Assembly: GCA_036675505.1 (NCBI GenBank)
Contig: JAKFEW010000125.1
Location: 62,001-126,000 of the forward strand
Origin: JAKFEW01 sp036675505
GTDB taxonomy: Bacteria > Cyanobacteriota > Sericytochromatia > S15B-MN24 > JAQBPE01
Length of the DNA stretch: 64,000 nt
Direction of reading: 5' to 3'
Below, piece after piece: positions 55,502 through 64,000 of the stretch. The stretch's first letter is position 1. Each line of letters begins with the position of its first letter. A program made the position numbers and the translations under genes. The notes below the pieces were generated by a model that saw nothing but the letters and a program-made list of their open reading frames with translations, ran no database searches and had not been told where the DNA came from.

Positions 55502-57072
55502 TTGTCGTTCGGCTGGCATTATGCCACACGCCGGGCGGCGCCGCAGACGCCCGCGGACGTGATCATCACCGATCTCAAGATGCCGGGCCTGAGCGGCCTC
55601 CAGCTGCTGCCGGTCTTCAAGGCGCTCGATCCCGCAACCGAGGTGATCTTCCTCACCGGCGAGGGCACGATGGACGACGTGATCCAGGCCCTGCGCGAGG
55701 GGAGCGCCTTTGACTTCCTGCTCAAGCCGCTCAAAAACTTGCGGCAGCTCCACGTGGTGGTCGAGAAGGCGCTCGCGCGGCAGGAAGCCGCGGCCGGCTC
55801 GGCGCAGGCGCCGAGAAGCTCTACGGCTACACGGCGGCGGAGGTCGTCGGCCGCGAGATCGCCTTCCTCACGCCGGCAGAGCACCTCTGGGAGATCCCGG
55901 AGCTGTACGGGCAGCTCGCGCGGGGGCAGGCGATCGAGAGCTTCCGGACGGAACGCCTGCGCAAGGACCGCACGCGCGTCCACGTCTCGATCGGCTTCTC
56001 GCTGGTCCGCGACGCCGCGGGCGCGCTGATCGGCGCGTCGGCGATCCACCGCGACGTGAGCGAGTTCGTCCGGCTCGACTTCCTGGTCCGGGAGCCCGGA
56101 GGGACCACGCGCCGCCTCGAGGGCCGCGCGCACATCGTGACCGACGCGCACGGCCAGGCGCTGCGGATGGTCGGCACCGCCCAGGACGTCTCCGAGGCCC
56201 ACCGGGCGGCGCGCGCGTTGCAGGCCTCCGAGGCGCGGTTCCGCTCGGTGGTGGCCACCGCCGGCGAGGGCATCGTGCTCGCGAACCTGCAGGGCGAGAT
56301 CATCCTCTGGAACCCGGGCGCGGCCCGCATCTTCGGTTACGATATGACCGAGACTCTGGGCCGGCCGCTCACCATGCTGATGCCGGACCGGTTCCGCCCC
56401 GCGCACACGCGCGGCATCACCGCGGCAGCGCGACAGGGCCCGCCGACGCACCGCAAGCCGCTCGAGCTGCTGAACACCGGGGCGCTCGGCTCGCTGTCCG
56501 AGAAGGCCAACCGCATGCTCGAGATCGCGCAGTCGAACACGGAGCGGCTCTCCCGCATGGTCGGCGACATCCTCGACCTCCAGCTGCTCAGCCAGGGGCG
56601 CGTCGCGATGGACCGCGCGCCATGCGACGTGGCGGAGGTCGTCGCCGACGCGTTCCAGACGGTCGCGCCGGTGGCGGCGCAGCGGGAGGTGGGCGTGGAA
56701 GCGGCGCTCGCGCTCCCAGCCGACTTCTCGTTCAGCGCCGACGCCGACCGCCTCCACCAGAATCTTGTGACCCTGCTCGTCAACGCGATCCGCTACACGC
56801 CCCGCGGCAGCCGGGTGGTCGTGAGCGCGAAACGTGCCCGCGGCGAGCTGCGGCTCACGGTCGACGACGAAGGCCCGGGCCGGCCGCCCACCGAGCGCGA
56901 GCTCGTGTTCGAGCGCTTCTACCAGGCCGCGCCGCCGTGCGAGCGCCAGGCGCCGGGCACCGGTCTCGCCATCTGCCGCGCGATCGTGCAGCAGCACCGC
57001 GGCCGCATCTGGGTCGAGGACGGCCCGCGCGGCGGCGCCGCCTTCGTGGTGGCGCTCCCGGCTCGCGCCTGA
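55502..57072 (+). pseudogene. eroded hybrid histidine kinase (REC-PAS-PAS-HK remnant)
   Basis: Pieces of one sensor kinase lie in two frames. About 55540-55800 (frame 2) is a receiver domain from its phosphorylation strand onward (ADVIITDLKMPGLSGLQLL, FLTGEG, FLLKPL), with the first 45 or so residues missing. At about 55813 the frame changes; a PAS domain appears without its N-terminal half (EKLYGYTAAEVVGREI). A second PAS follows (SEARFRSVVATAGEG, WNPGAARIFGYDM). At about 56440 PAS sequence runs straight into the end of a HisKA helix (ELLNTGALGSLSEKANRMLEIA); the H-box with the phospho-acceptor histidine is gone. The HATPase domain (NLVTLLVNAIRYTPRGSRVVV, GTGLAICRAIVQQH) is intact. The two breaks look like deletions; misassembly is the alternative. 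Confidence 0.75.
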
Positions 57073-57089
57073 CGGCGACGGTCAGCGGG

Positions 57090-59177
57090 TCAATCGTCGC
57101 GCTTCACGAAGTCGGCGATGACGGCGCGGAGCTTGTCGCGGAGGTTGTCGGCGAGGTTCGTTAGCCCCTCGGCGGAGGCCAGGACGTCGGCCGCGCCCTG
57201 GGCCGAGCTCGTCGAGGCCGACGCGACCGAGCCGATGTTCTTGACCACCTCGCCGGTCCCGGCCGCGGCCTGGTTCATGTTGCGGGTGATCTCCTGGGTG
57301 GTGACGGCTTGCTCCTCGATCGCCGAGCTGATCGACACCATGATGGTGTTGATCTGGGCGATCGCCTCGCCGATCTCGGCGATCGCGGCGATCGCCGCCC
57401 CCGTGTCGCGCTGGATCGTCTCGATCTTCGAGCCGATGTCCTCGGTGGCCTTGGCGGTCTCCTTCGCGAGCTCCTTGACCTCGCTCGCCACCACCGCGAA
57501 CCCGCGCCCCGCCTCGCCTGCCCGCGCCGCCTCGATCGTCGCGTTCAGGGCCAGCAGGTTGGTCTGCTGGGCGATCTGCGTGATCACCTTGATCACCTTG
57601 CCGATGTCCGAGCTGCTCGCGCCCAGGGCCTCGACGGTCGCGTTCACCGCCTTGGCCTTCTCGACGGAGTCGTTGGTGAGGCGGTTCGATTCCTGGACGT
57701 TCTTCGCGATCTCCCGCACCGAGATCGAGAGCTCCTCGGCGGCCGTCGCGACGGTCTGGACGTTGCGGTTGGTCTGCTCGGAGGCCGCCGAGACGACGCT
57801 CGCCTGCTGGTTGGTCTCCTCGGCGAGTGCCGAGAGCGACATGCTCTGGCCCTTGATGTCGGACGCCGACGACCCCAGCTCGTCGACGTAGGTCTCGATC
57901 GTCTCGGTGAGCGTCACCCGGTTCGTGACGACGTCCCAGCTCACCATCGGGCCGAGGAACTCCTTGTTCAGGCCGTAGATCGGGGAGACCAGCAAGTTGA
58001 GGTGCTGATCCCCGATCTGGAACTCCGCGCGGTGGGGCAGGTTCTTGGGATCCGCGACGATGCGCCGCTGGTGGGCGGGGTGCTTGTGGAAGATGTCGAT
58101 GCTGTTGCCCTCGACGTCTTCGGCGCGAACGGGCAGCACATGCTCGATGCGCTTGAGCGTGCGCCGCGAGGCCGGGTTGACGTAGCTGATCGTGAAATCG
58201 AGATCGGCCATCATGACGTTCACCGGGGCGTTCTCGAGCATCGCGAAGTACAGGGCCGCACGGCGCTCGGCGGCCCGCGCCGCGGTGACGTCGTTCCAGT
58301 GGACGATGAAGCCGCCGTGGGTGCGGTGCTCGTCGTAGATCGCGCTGACGTTGAGGTTCAGCGTCACGCCGCCGAAGGTGATGTCGGCCGAGTGCGGCAG
58401 GTTGCGCGGGTCCGCCAGCATCCCGCGCACGCGCTGCCGCGCCGGGCCCCGGTGGAACACGTCGATCGAGGTCCCCACGATGGTGTCGACCCGCATGTCG
58501 AACTCGCGGATCAACACCTCCTCGAGCCCGCGCATCGTGCGCTCGGCGGCCGGGTTCATGTACACGATGGTCAGCTGGCGGTCCGCGATGAAGATGTTGG
58601 TTTCCACGGCGTCGAGCCCGTAGGTCTTGAGGCGCTCGGCGACGGCGGGTGGGTTGACGGCGGGCACGGTCTTCTCCTCGAAAGTGGCGGGGGGGGGAAT
58701 GGGCGTGGGCAGGGCCGCCGCGGCCGCGGCCTTCATCGTGTCCGCGATCAGGGCGTAGGCGGCGGTCCAGGCGTCGCGGGCCGCGGGCGTGAAGGCGGGG
58801 CCGAGCCCCTGCTCCAACGTCCAGAGCAACGCGGCCCCGACGTGGGCGTAGTGAGCGTCCTGGACGCCGTACGCGGTGTGCCGCCGGCCGAGATCCTCGA
58901 CCGCGGGCAAGATGCCCTCCAGCCGCGTCAGGCCGTTCACCACGAGCGCGAGCGCCTGCATGAGCTTGCGGCCCTGCGTCTCGGTGTCGGTCTTGAAGAG
59001 CGGGCGGACCTCCGGCGCGATCTCGAACAGGCGCGCGTAGAAGAGCGCCGCGGCCTGGTCCGCGATGGGCGCGACAGCCGCCCAGTTGGCCTGGATCAAC
59101 GCGATCTCGGCGGGCGAGAGCGACGGCGAGGGGGCCGTCGGCGAGCGGAGTGCGGTGGAGTCAGGGGTCGGCGACAT
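57090..59177 (-). CDS. soluble chemoreceptor: globin + PAS + PAS + MCP signalling domain
   Basis: The 695-aa protein has no membrane segment. Residues 20-150 are a globin of flavohaemoglobin/Vitreoscilla type: B10 Tyr47, CD1 Phe61, probable E7 Gln68 and proximal His109 in YGVQDAHYAHVGAALLWTL, then AWTAAYALIADTM. Two PAS domains follow at about 185-310 (NPAAERTMRGLEEVL) and 325-445 (NPASRRTLKRIEHVL), both with a DVFH/DIFHKHPAHQRR segment. The C-terminal 240 residues are an MCP hairpin with the conserved tip IAQQTNLLALNATIEAARAGEAGRGFAVVASEV. A haem-based O2, NO or CO sensor for the downstream-of-cheW position is inferred. The ATG at 59177 has AAGGA about 12 bases upstream. Convergent with the kinase remnant. 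Confidence 0.9.
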   Translation of the reverse strand: MSPTPDSTALRSPTAPSPSLSPAEIALIQANWAAVAPIADQAAALFYARLFEIAPEVRPLFKTDTETQGRKLMQALALVVNGLTRLEGILPAVEDLGRRHTAYGVQDAHYAHVGAALLWTLEQGLGPAFTPAARDAWTAAYALIADTMKAAAAAALPTPIPPPATFEEKTVPAVNPPAVAERLKTYGLDAVETNIFIADRQLTIVYMNPAAERTMRGLEEVLIREFDMRVDTIVGTSIDVFHRGPARQRVRGMLADPRNLPHSADITFGGVTLNLNVSAIYDEHRTHGGFIVHWNDVTAARAAERRAALYFAMLENAPVNVMMADLDFTISYVNPASRRTLKRIEHVLPVRAEDVEGNSIDIFHKHPAHQRRIVADPKNLPHRAEFQIGDQHLNLLVSPIYGLNKEFLGPMVSWDVVTNRVTLTETIETYVDELGSSASDIKGQSMSLSALAEETNQQASVVSAASEQTNRNVQTVATAAEELSISVREIAKNVQESNRLTNDSVEKAKAVNATVEALGASSSDIGKVIKVITQIAQQTNLLALNATIEAARAGEAGRGFAVVASEVKELAKETAKATEDIGSKIETIQRDTGAAIAAIAEIGEAIAQINTIMVSISSAIEEQAVTTQEITRNMNQAAAGTGEVVKNIGSVASASTSSAQGAADVLASAEGLTNLADNLRDKLRAVIADFVKRDD

Positions 59178-59223
59178 GGGATCGGGCAATCCTTCGAAAG
59201 GCCGCGGAGCGCGGCAGAGGGAG

Positions 59224-59290
59224 ACCAGAGGGAGACCAGAGAGAGACCAGAGTGGGTAACCAGAGAAGGTGACCAGAAAAGGTGACCAGA
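59224..59290. repeat. short direct repeats (ACCAGA core, 11- and 13-bp periods)
   Basis: ACCAGA recurs at 59224, 59235, 59246, 59259 (as AACCAGA), 59272 and 59285: three 11-bp steps (GGAGACCAGA-type) then three 13-bp steps (AAGGTGACCAGAA-type). The array lies in the 163-bp gap between the cheW stop and the receptor start, upstream of the receptor. It could be a cluster of protein-binding sites or slippage-generated DNA. Confidence 0.8.
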
Positions 59291-59340
59291 AAAGGTGCCC
59301 ATGAACGGCCAGGGCGGGGCCGGGTGCGCGAGCGGCTCGG

Positions 59341-59898
59341 TCAGAGACCGCCGCGGGCGCCGAACGCGGCCTCCAGGTGGCGCAAGACGCCATCCACGTC
59401 CATCACGAGGAGCAGGCGCCCCGGCAGCTTGCAGACCTCGGTCGTCAGGTCGCGCAACGGCGGCACCAGGTTCGCGGGCGGCGGCGCCAGCATGGTCGGC
59501 GAGGCCTCGAGCACGTCGAAGACCTCGTCGGCGATGATCGAGAAGGCGCCGCCGTCCGCGCGCACCACCACGTTCGCGGTCGTGTCCTGGCCGGTGGCGG
59601 GCTCGCCCAGGGCGACCCGCAGATCGACGGCCGGCACGATCTGCCCCCGCAGGTTGATGAGGCCTGCGACGAGCGCGGGCGCCTGGGGCACGGGCGTCAT
59701 CTCCTGGACGATCAGCACCTCCTGCACCTGCTGGATCCCGAGCAGGAAGTCGGTGGCCCCGATCCGGAAGTGGACGTAGAGCCGGTTGTTCTCGGTGCGG
59801 CGATCGGCCAGGCTGCGACGCTCCTCGCCCGAATAGGCTCCCGCGCGCGGCCGGCGCCGCTCCGGGCCTCGGACGGGTGATGCGGGCGTCGGGGTCAT
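59341..59898 (-). CDS. cheW: chemotaxis coupling protein CheW
   Basis: Adaptor that links receptors to CheA. The 185-aa protein has an extra basic head (about 1-40: PERRRPRAGAYSGEERRSLADRRTE), then the CheW beta-barrel: LYVHFRIGATDFLLGIQQVQEVLIVQEMTPVPQAPALVAGLINLRGQIVPAVDLR, the core motif with the INLRG loop. The final part (RLLLVMDVDGVL) is typical. The ATG at 59898 has GGAGGT 6 bases upstream and overlaps the cheA stop (ATGA). The long open frame upstream of it is antisense noise. Confidence 0.93.
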   Translation of the reverse strand: MTPTPASPVRGPERRRPRAGAYSGEERRSLADRRTENNRLYVHFRIGATDFLLGIQQVQEVLIVQEMTPVPQAPALVAGLINLRGQIVPAVDLRVALGEPATGQDTTANVVVRADGGAFSIIADEVFDVLEASPTMLAPPPANLVPPLRDLTTEVCKLPGRLLLVMDVDGVLRHLEAAFGARGGL

Positions 59899-62369
59899 GC
59901 GTGCACCTCCACGTCGGGCTGGCCCGCGTGGGCGCCGGCCGCGAACCAGCCTGGCAGGGCCGCGTCGATCACCGCCTGCACGTCGAGCACCTCGGTGGTC
60001 TTGCCCTCGACGACGATCGCGCCCGCCACGCCGGCGATGCCCCGCGCCGGGTGGAGCGTCGCGGCCTCCTCGACGATGTCGCGGATGGCGCTCACCCGCA
60101 CGCCGACCACGCGGCGGTCGAGCCCGAACACCACCACCGGCGCCGTCTCGGTGGCCTCGAGCGGTGGCATACCGAGCAAGCCCGTCGGGTCGATCAACGT
60201 GAGCAGGTGCTCGCCATACTGCACCACAGTGCGCGAGCCGACCTGCTCGAGGGCCCGGGCGGCGAAGTCCTCGAGGCGGGTGACGAGCGCCATCGGGATG
60301 GCGAACTGGCGTGGGCCGATGGCGACGATCAACAGCCGGTGCCCCTCGCTCGCGTGGGTGCCGCCGCCATCGGCCTCTGAAGCCGCGGCCGCCGCGTCGA
60401 GGTTGCCGCACGCCGCGAGGCCGCTCACGTCCAGGATCATGCACGGCCGCCCGTCGCCCATGATGGTCACGCCCGAGAAGGCCGGCAGGGCCTGCAACAA
60501 CCGATGGAGGGGCTTGACCACGATCTCCTCGGTGTCGCCGATCTCGTCCACGGCGAGCCCGAACACCTGGGAGCCGGCCTGGAGGATCACCAGGTGGCCC
60601 TCCACCGCGTCGCCGGCTTCGCCGAGCCCGAGGGCCTCCCGCAGATCGATCACCGGCACGAGGGCCTCTCGCAGCCGGTAAACCCGGGCGCCCCGGAAGT
60701 TCTCGACGCGTTGGAGGCCGTCGCCGGTGCGCACCACCTCGAGGACGCCGCCCTGCGGGATGGCGAAGCGCTCGCGGCCCATCATGATGACCAACGCGGG
60801 GATCACCGCCAACGTGAGCGGGATCTTCAGGTGGGCGGTGGTGCCTCGTCCCGGCGAGGAGGTGAGCTCGACCGAGCCGCCGACCCGCTCGACGTCGTTC
60901 CGCACGACGTCCATCCCGACGCCCCGCCCGGAGATGTCGGTGACCGCATCGGCGGTCGAGAACCCGGGGTGGAAGACCAGCTGGGCGAGCTCGGCTTCGG
61001 TCATGCGCGCCAGCGCATCGCTGGTGGCGAGGCCCGCGGCCTGGGCCTTCGCCCGGATCTTGGCGTGGTCGAGCCCGCGGCCGTCGTCCGCGATCTCGAT
61101 CATGATCGAGCCGCCGTCCTGGCGCGCCCGCAAGCGGATCACGCCGGTGGCCGGCTTCCCGCTGGCGGCGCGGTCTCGCGGCGGCTCGAGGCCATGATCG
61201 ATCGCGTTCCGGACCAGGTGGGTGAGCGGGTCCTTGATGCTCTCGAGCAGGCTCTTGTCGAGCTCGGTCTCCGCGCCTTCCTGCTCGAGCCGGATCTCCT
61301 TGCCCGTCTGCCGGCAGTAGTCCCGCACCAACCGCGGGAACTTCTCCCAGACCTGGCCGATCGGCTGCATGCGCGTGCGCATCACCGCCTCCTGGAGCTC
61401 CGTGGTGATCAGGTTCAGCCGCTGGACCGGCGCGGTGAACAGCGTGGCATCGGCCGCGCGATGGGTCACCTGCAACACCTGGTTGCGCGTCAACACCAGC
61501 TCGCCCACCAGGTTCATCAGCTTGTCGAGCAAGGTGATGCCGACCCGGATGGACGTCTCGCCCCCTTCGGCGGGCGGCGCGCCAGGCGCCTCGGCCTCGG
61601 GCGGCGCCTGCGGCGCGCCGTCGGGTGACGCCGCCGGGAGCTCGCCTCCCGGCGCGGGCAGCCGGCCATCGGGCCGAGGCTCGCACGCCTGGAGCCCTTC
61701 CGGCCCGAACGCTCGCACCAGATCCGGCGTCGCGGCCGTGACATAGCCGACCCGCAGGCCGCCATCCTCGGCGCGGCACCAGGCGACCGCCCTGCCGAGG
61801 GCGAGCAGCTTCTCGAGGTCCGGGTGGTCCAGCGGCGCGCGCCAGTCCACCTCCGGCAGCTGGAGGTGGAGCGCGTAGAGCGCGAGCTCGCCCCGCGCGA
61901 TGCCCGCCTCGGGGGCCTCGCGGTCCGGGCTCTCGACCCGCTCCCAGCCGGGGTAGCGGGCCCCCGCCTCGTCGTCGGCCGCGCCCGCCAGCCCCGCCGT
62001 CGTGCGCAGCAAGCGCATCAGGTCGCGGGTGTCCAGCGTCCCTTCGTCGCCCAGCGGGGCCAGGTGGACGAGCGTGCGGAGGGCGTCGAGGCCGGCGAAG
62101 ACCACGTCGACGACGTCGCGCGAGGGGGATCGCCCCTCCGCGCGCAGCCTGTCGAGCAGGTGCTCGAGCACGTGCGCGACCTCGACGGTCGCCGCCATCC
62201 CCATCATGCCGGCGTTGCCCTTGAGGGTGTGGACGCCCCGGAACAGCGTGTTGAGCAGGCTCGACACGTCGCCCGCGTCCGCGCCGTCGTCGAGCGCCAA
62301 CGCCGCGCGATCGCAGGCGTCCAGGTGCTCGGCCGCCTCGTCCAGGAACAGCTGAAGCTCGTCGCTCAT
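59895..62369 (-). CDS. cheA: chemotaxis histidine kinase CheA with two CheW-like domains
   Basis: The 824-aa kinase has P1 (HPt) with phospho-acceptor His47 in RGVHTLKGNAGMMG, a second helical region (about 110-260) in the P2 place, P3 dimerisation (IRVGITLLDKLMNLVGELVLTRNQVLQV), P4 ATPase (LTHLVRNAIDHGLEPP, GRGVGMDVVRNDVE, GRGTTAHLKIPLTLA) and a P5 CheW-like domain (about 530-650). A second CheW-like domain follows (about 675-820: LLIVAIGPRQFAIPMALVTRLEDF, VVFGLDRRVVGVRVSAIRDIV). This resembles CheA of the ACF/alternative classes with tandem P5. No D-Q-x-x receiver domain is present. No clear Shine-Dalgarno; it starts 6 bp after cheX. Confidence 0.94.
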   Translation of the reverse strand: MSDELQLFLDEAAEHLDACDRAALALDDGADAGDVSSLLNTLFRGVHTLKGNAGMMGMAATVEVAHVLEHLLDRLRAEGRSPSRDVVDVVFAGLDALRTLVHLAPLGDEGTLDTRDLMRLLRTTAGLAGAADDEAGARYPGWERVESPDREAPEAGIARGELALYALHLQLPEVDWRAPLDHPDLEKLLALGRAVAWCRAEDGGLRVGYVTAATPDLVRAFGPEGLQACEPRPDGRLPAPGGELPAASPDGAPQAPPEAEAPGAPPAEGGETSIRVGITLLDKLMNLVGELVLTRNQVLQVTHRAADATLFTAPVQRLNLITTELQEAVMRTRMQPIGQVWEKFPRLVRDYCRQTGKEIRLEQEGAETELDKSLLESIKDPLTHLVRNAIDHGLEPPRDRAASGKPATGVIRLRARQDGGSIMIEIADDGRGLDHAKIRAKAQAAGLATSDALARMTEAELAQLVFHPGFSTADAVTDISGRGVGMDVVRNDVERVGGSVELTSSPGRGTTAHLKIPLTLAVIPALVIMMGRERFAIPQGGVLEVVRTGDGLQRVENFRGARVYRLREALVPVIDLREALGLGEAGDAVEGHLVILQAGSQVFGLAVDEIGDTEEIVVKPLHRLLQALPAFSGVTIMGDGRPCMILDVSGLAACGNLDAAAAASEADGGGTHASEGHRLLIVAIGPRQFAIPMALVTRLEDFAARALEQVGSRTVVQYGEHLLTLIDPTGLLGMPPLEATETAPVVVFGLDRRVVGVRVSAIRDIVEEAATLHPARGIAGVAGAIVVEGKTTEVLDVQAVIDAALPGWFAAGAHAGQPDVEVHA

Positions 62370-62375
62370 CGGCGC

Positions 62376-62879
62376 TTACCGCGGGTTCACTTTGACGCCG
62401 ACGGCCACCCCGATGGTGGCGCGCGGCAGCACGAGCGAGGTGTCCAAGATGAACAGGTTGGGCCACGTTATCTGCACGTGCTCGCCGGCAATGACGGACG
62501 GCACCGTGATGTTCGCGACGAAGCCATGCTGGTGCAAGGCCGTCGCGCACCCGCCCGCGACGATGTTCGCGATCTCGGCCATGCCCGACGCGGTCATGTC
62601 GCCCCACTCCGGCAGGTCCTCCATCAGCAGGATGCCCGCCAGCGCGCTCGCCTCCCGCTTCGACATGCCGAAGAGCATCTGACCCTGGATGCCGCCCGTG
62701 AAGCCGACGATCACGTTGACCTCGTGTTCGTGGGGCATCAGCGCCGGGCAGACCTTCGCCTGCCCGAACGCGGGCGCGGTGTCGAACAGGAGGCCGAGGG
62801 TCTCCTGCGTCGCGGCGAGGATCGCCCGCATGTGCACCGGCGCCTGGGCCAGCAAACTGGTGTCGAACGCCTGCGTCAT
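62376..62879 (-). CDS. cheX: CheX-type chemotaxis phosphatase
   Basis: The 167-aa product has the CheC/FliY/CheX fold with the catalytic pair in SGMAEIANIVAGG (E-x2-N motif), preceded by MLFGMSKREASALAGILLMEDL, and ends in a beta region. CheX dephosphorylates CheY-P; one motif rather than the two in CheC fits CheX. The ATG at 62879 overlaps the stop of the DUF342 gene, and AAAGGA is 8 bases upstream. No cheY lies in this window; it may be beyond 64000. Confidence 0.87.
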   Translation of the reverse strand: MTQAFDTSLLAQAPVHMRAILAATQETLGLLFDTAPAFGQAKVCPALMPHEHEVNVIVGFTGGIQGQMLFGMSKREASALAGILLMEDLPEWGDMTASGMAEIANIVAGGCATALHQHGFVANITVPSVIAGEHVQITWPNLFILDTSLVLPRATIGVAVGVKVNPR

Positions 62880-64000
62880 GCGAGGGTCCTTTCGAGCGAG
62901 AGGCCGAAGGGCGCGATCTCGACGGCGCCGCGGCCCTCGAGGAACGTGCTGGCGGGGATGGGGGAGGTGAGGCGGAGGTGCTGGGCCCCCACCTGAAGCG
63001 TGACGCCGGGATGGACCTGGCCCGCCACGCGGGCGAAGGGGCGTGGCCCGGCCGGCGCCTCCGGGGCCGCCTCGATGCAGGCGGCCAGCTCGCGATCACG
63101 GTCCTGGAGGTGGGCGATCAGGCCCACGAGCTTCGCCACCATCTCGCGCGCGCTCTCGTTGCGCGGGTCCTTGGCGAGCCGGCGGTTCTCATCGAGCAAC
63201 GGCGCGAGCCGCGTGAGCTGCTCGGCGATCGCGCGGCGATCGCGCGCGAGCCCACGGGTCGGGTCTTCGGGCCGAGGCGGAGGCACGACGGCAACGCGGG
63301 TCGGCGCCGCGAATTCGGAGCCGAGCTCGCCGGCCTCCAGCCACTCGACGAGCGCCAGATCGCCACCCACGACGGCGCCGCCGATGCGCGCGCAGGGCGA
63401 GACGAGCGTGGCCCGGATCAGGTCCTCGCAGACCAGCACGAGGTCACTCGCAAAGAGCTCAGATTGCTCGACGAACTTCGCGTAAATGGTGGCGGCTTCG
63501 ATCCGGGCCTCCTGGCGGACGCCGCCATGGACCACCACGCGACCGCCCGCCCGGATCCGCGCGCCCTGAACGCCACCGAGGACGTGGACGTCGCCCGTCG
63601 CGACGATCGACGCGGGGTGCTCGAGGTGGCCTTCGACCACGACGTCGCCGTCGAACTCGATGGGGGGATCCTCCGGCCCGACATCCGCCGCGATCCTCGC
63701 CACGGGCCGGACCACGACGGTCTCGCCCGCCAGGTGCGGCGAGCCGCGCCGGGCCGCCACGATGAACTGGGCGTCCATGCTAACCTCGGCCCCCGGGCCG
63801 GCGAGGAACGGCGAATCCTGCACCGGGGCGATCGCCAGCGTCCGGCCGGTCACCGTCCGCCCGAGCTGGCCGATGCACGCCGGGTGTCGGCGCGCGAGCA
63901 CCTCGCCCTTGTCGACCAGGCGCGGGAGCGGGAGCGGCTCGAAAGCGCCGCCCGCATCGGGCAGGGAAAAGGCGTAGAACACCCAGCCGTCACGGCCCGG
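62876..64000 (-). CDS. DUF342/FapA-like polymer-forming protein (5' end outside window)
   Basis: The frame is open to the edge of the window (codons PGRDGW precede the first in-frame GTG), so the true start lies beyond 64000. The visible 374 residues match DUF342/FapA: the early KGEVLARRHPACIGQLGRTVTGRTLAI segment, then a right-handed beta-helix of short repeats (DGDVVVEGHLEHPASIVATGDVHVLGGVQGARIRAGGRVVVHGGVRQEARIEAATIYAKFVEQSEL) and a coiled coil (about 260-320) before a small beta end. FapA-like proteins bind membranes or form bactofilin-like scaffolds. In a che operon it might position the receptor array. Overlaps cheX by ATGA. Confidence 0.82.
   Translation of the reverse strand, partial: PGRDGWVFYAFSLPDAGGAFEPLPLPRLVDKGEVLARRHPACIGQLGRTVTGRTLAIAPVQDSPFLAGPGAEVSMDAQFIVAARRGSPHLAGETVVVRPVARIAADVGPEDPPIEFDGDVVVEGHLEHPASIVATGDVHVLGGVQGARIRAGGRVVVHGGVRQEARIEAATIYAKFVEQSELFASDLVLVCEDLIRATLVSPCARIGGAVVGGDLALVEWLEAGELGSEFAAPTRVAVVPPPRPEDPTRGLARDRRAIAEQLTRLAPLLDENRRLAKDPRNESAREMVAKLVGLIAHLQDRDRELAACIEAAPEAPAGPRPFARVAGQVHPGVTLQVGAQHLRLTSPIPASTFLEGRGAVEIAPFGLSLERTLA

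Overview
The window is about 64 kb of dense, high-GC bacterial DNA with roughly 48 protein genes, one tRNA and short intergenic gaps. The best lineage clue is the ClpC at 29077-31539, whose N-terminal domain reads like cyanobacterial and plastid ClpC. There are no photosynthesis genes here. There are SLH/beta-barrel and AMIN/beta-barrel outer-membrane proteins, several lipoproteins, NHL-repeat proteins and an HspR-type regulator. By inference this fits a non-photosynthetic relative of Cyanobacteria (Sericytochromatia/Tanganyikabacteria-like), and in any case a diderm. Placement needs a tree.

Layout. 1-6132: end of an NHL protein running into a 50-bp tandem repeat, then a cell-wall block with an exported membrane protein, an LCP-family protein and NagZ on the minus strand, divergent from a fused AnmK-MurQ on the plus strand (peptidoglycan recycling). 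6205-10319: small genes, a GIY-YIG protein, a REC/HD-GYP response regulator, tRNA-Pro(CGG), an exported SRPBCC protein and small membrane or helical proteins. 10568-16998: a polysaccharide operon (Ugd, B12-type radical SAM, GT4 glycosyltransferase, hexapeptide acyltransferase, flippase) closed by an intrinsic terminator. 17165-23631: minus-strand lipoproteins, one with a ten-copy octapeptide repeat and an NHL propeller, then citrate synthase, beta-carbonic anhydrase and a 55-aa protein. 23905-31593: sbcD-sbcC-hspR behind a near-consensus sigma-70 promoter, then clpC behind a likely HspR-controlled promoter and a bidirectional terminator.

31621-41170: leucyl aminopeptidase, Nudix, lipoprotein, PolX, a candidate 35-aa gene, a 59-aa zinc-ribbon protein behind a structured leader, a four-LysM membrane protein and an osmoprotectant ABC transporter with fused permease and binding protein. 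41201-45742: AMIN/PT-linker/beta-barrel protein, P1 peptidase and APC permease. 45929-53528: a recombination block made of an AddB/RecC-like subunit without a P-loop, a UvrD-type helicase, a separate Fe-S PD-(D/E)XK nuclease and an extended RecJ. 53561-57072: an Ig-like lipoprotein, an SLH barrel protein and the wreck of a hybrid histidine kinase. 57090-64000: a chemosensory operon (DUF342/FapA-like, CheX, CheA with two CheW domains, CheW) ending with a soluble receptor that joins a flavohaemoglobin-type globin, two PAS domains and an MCP signalling domain.

The most unusual items are the globin-PAS-PAS-MCP receptor in its own che operon, the split AddAB-like helicase-nuclease set, the octapeptide-repeat NHL lipoprotein, the AnmK-MurQ fusion, the zinc-ribbon peptide with a structured leader, and the eroded histidine kinase.
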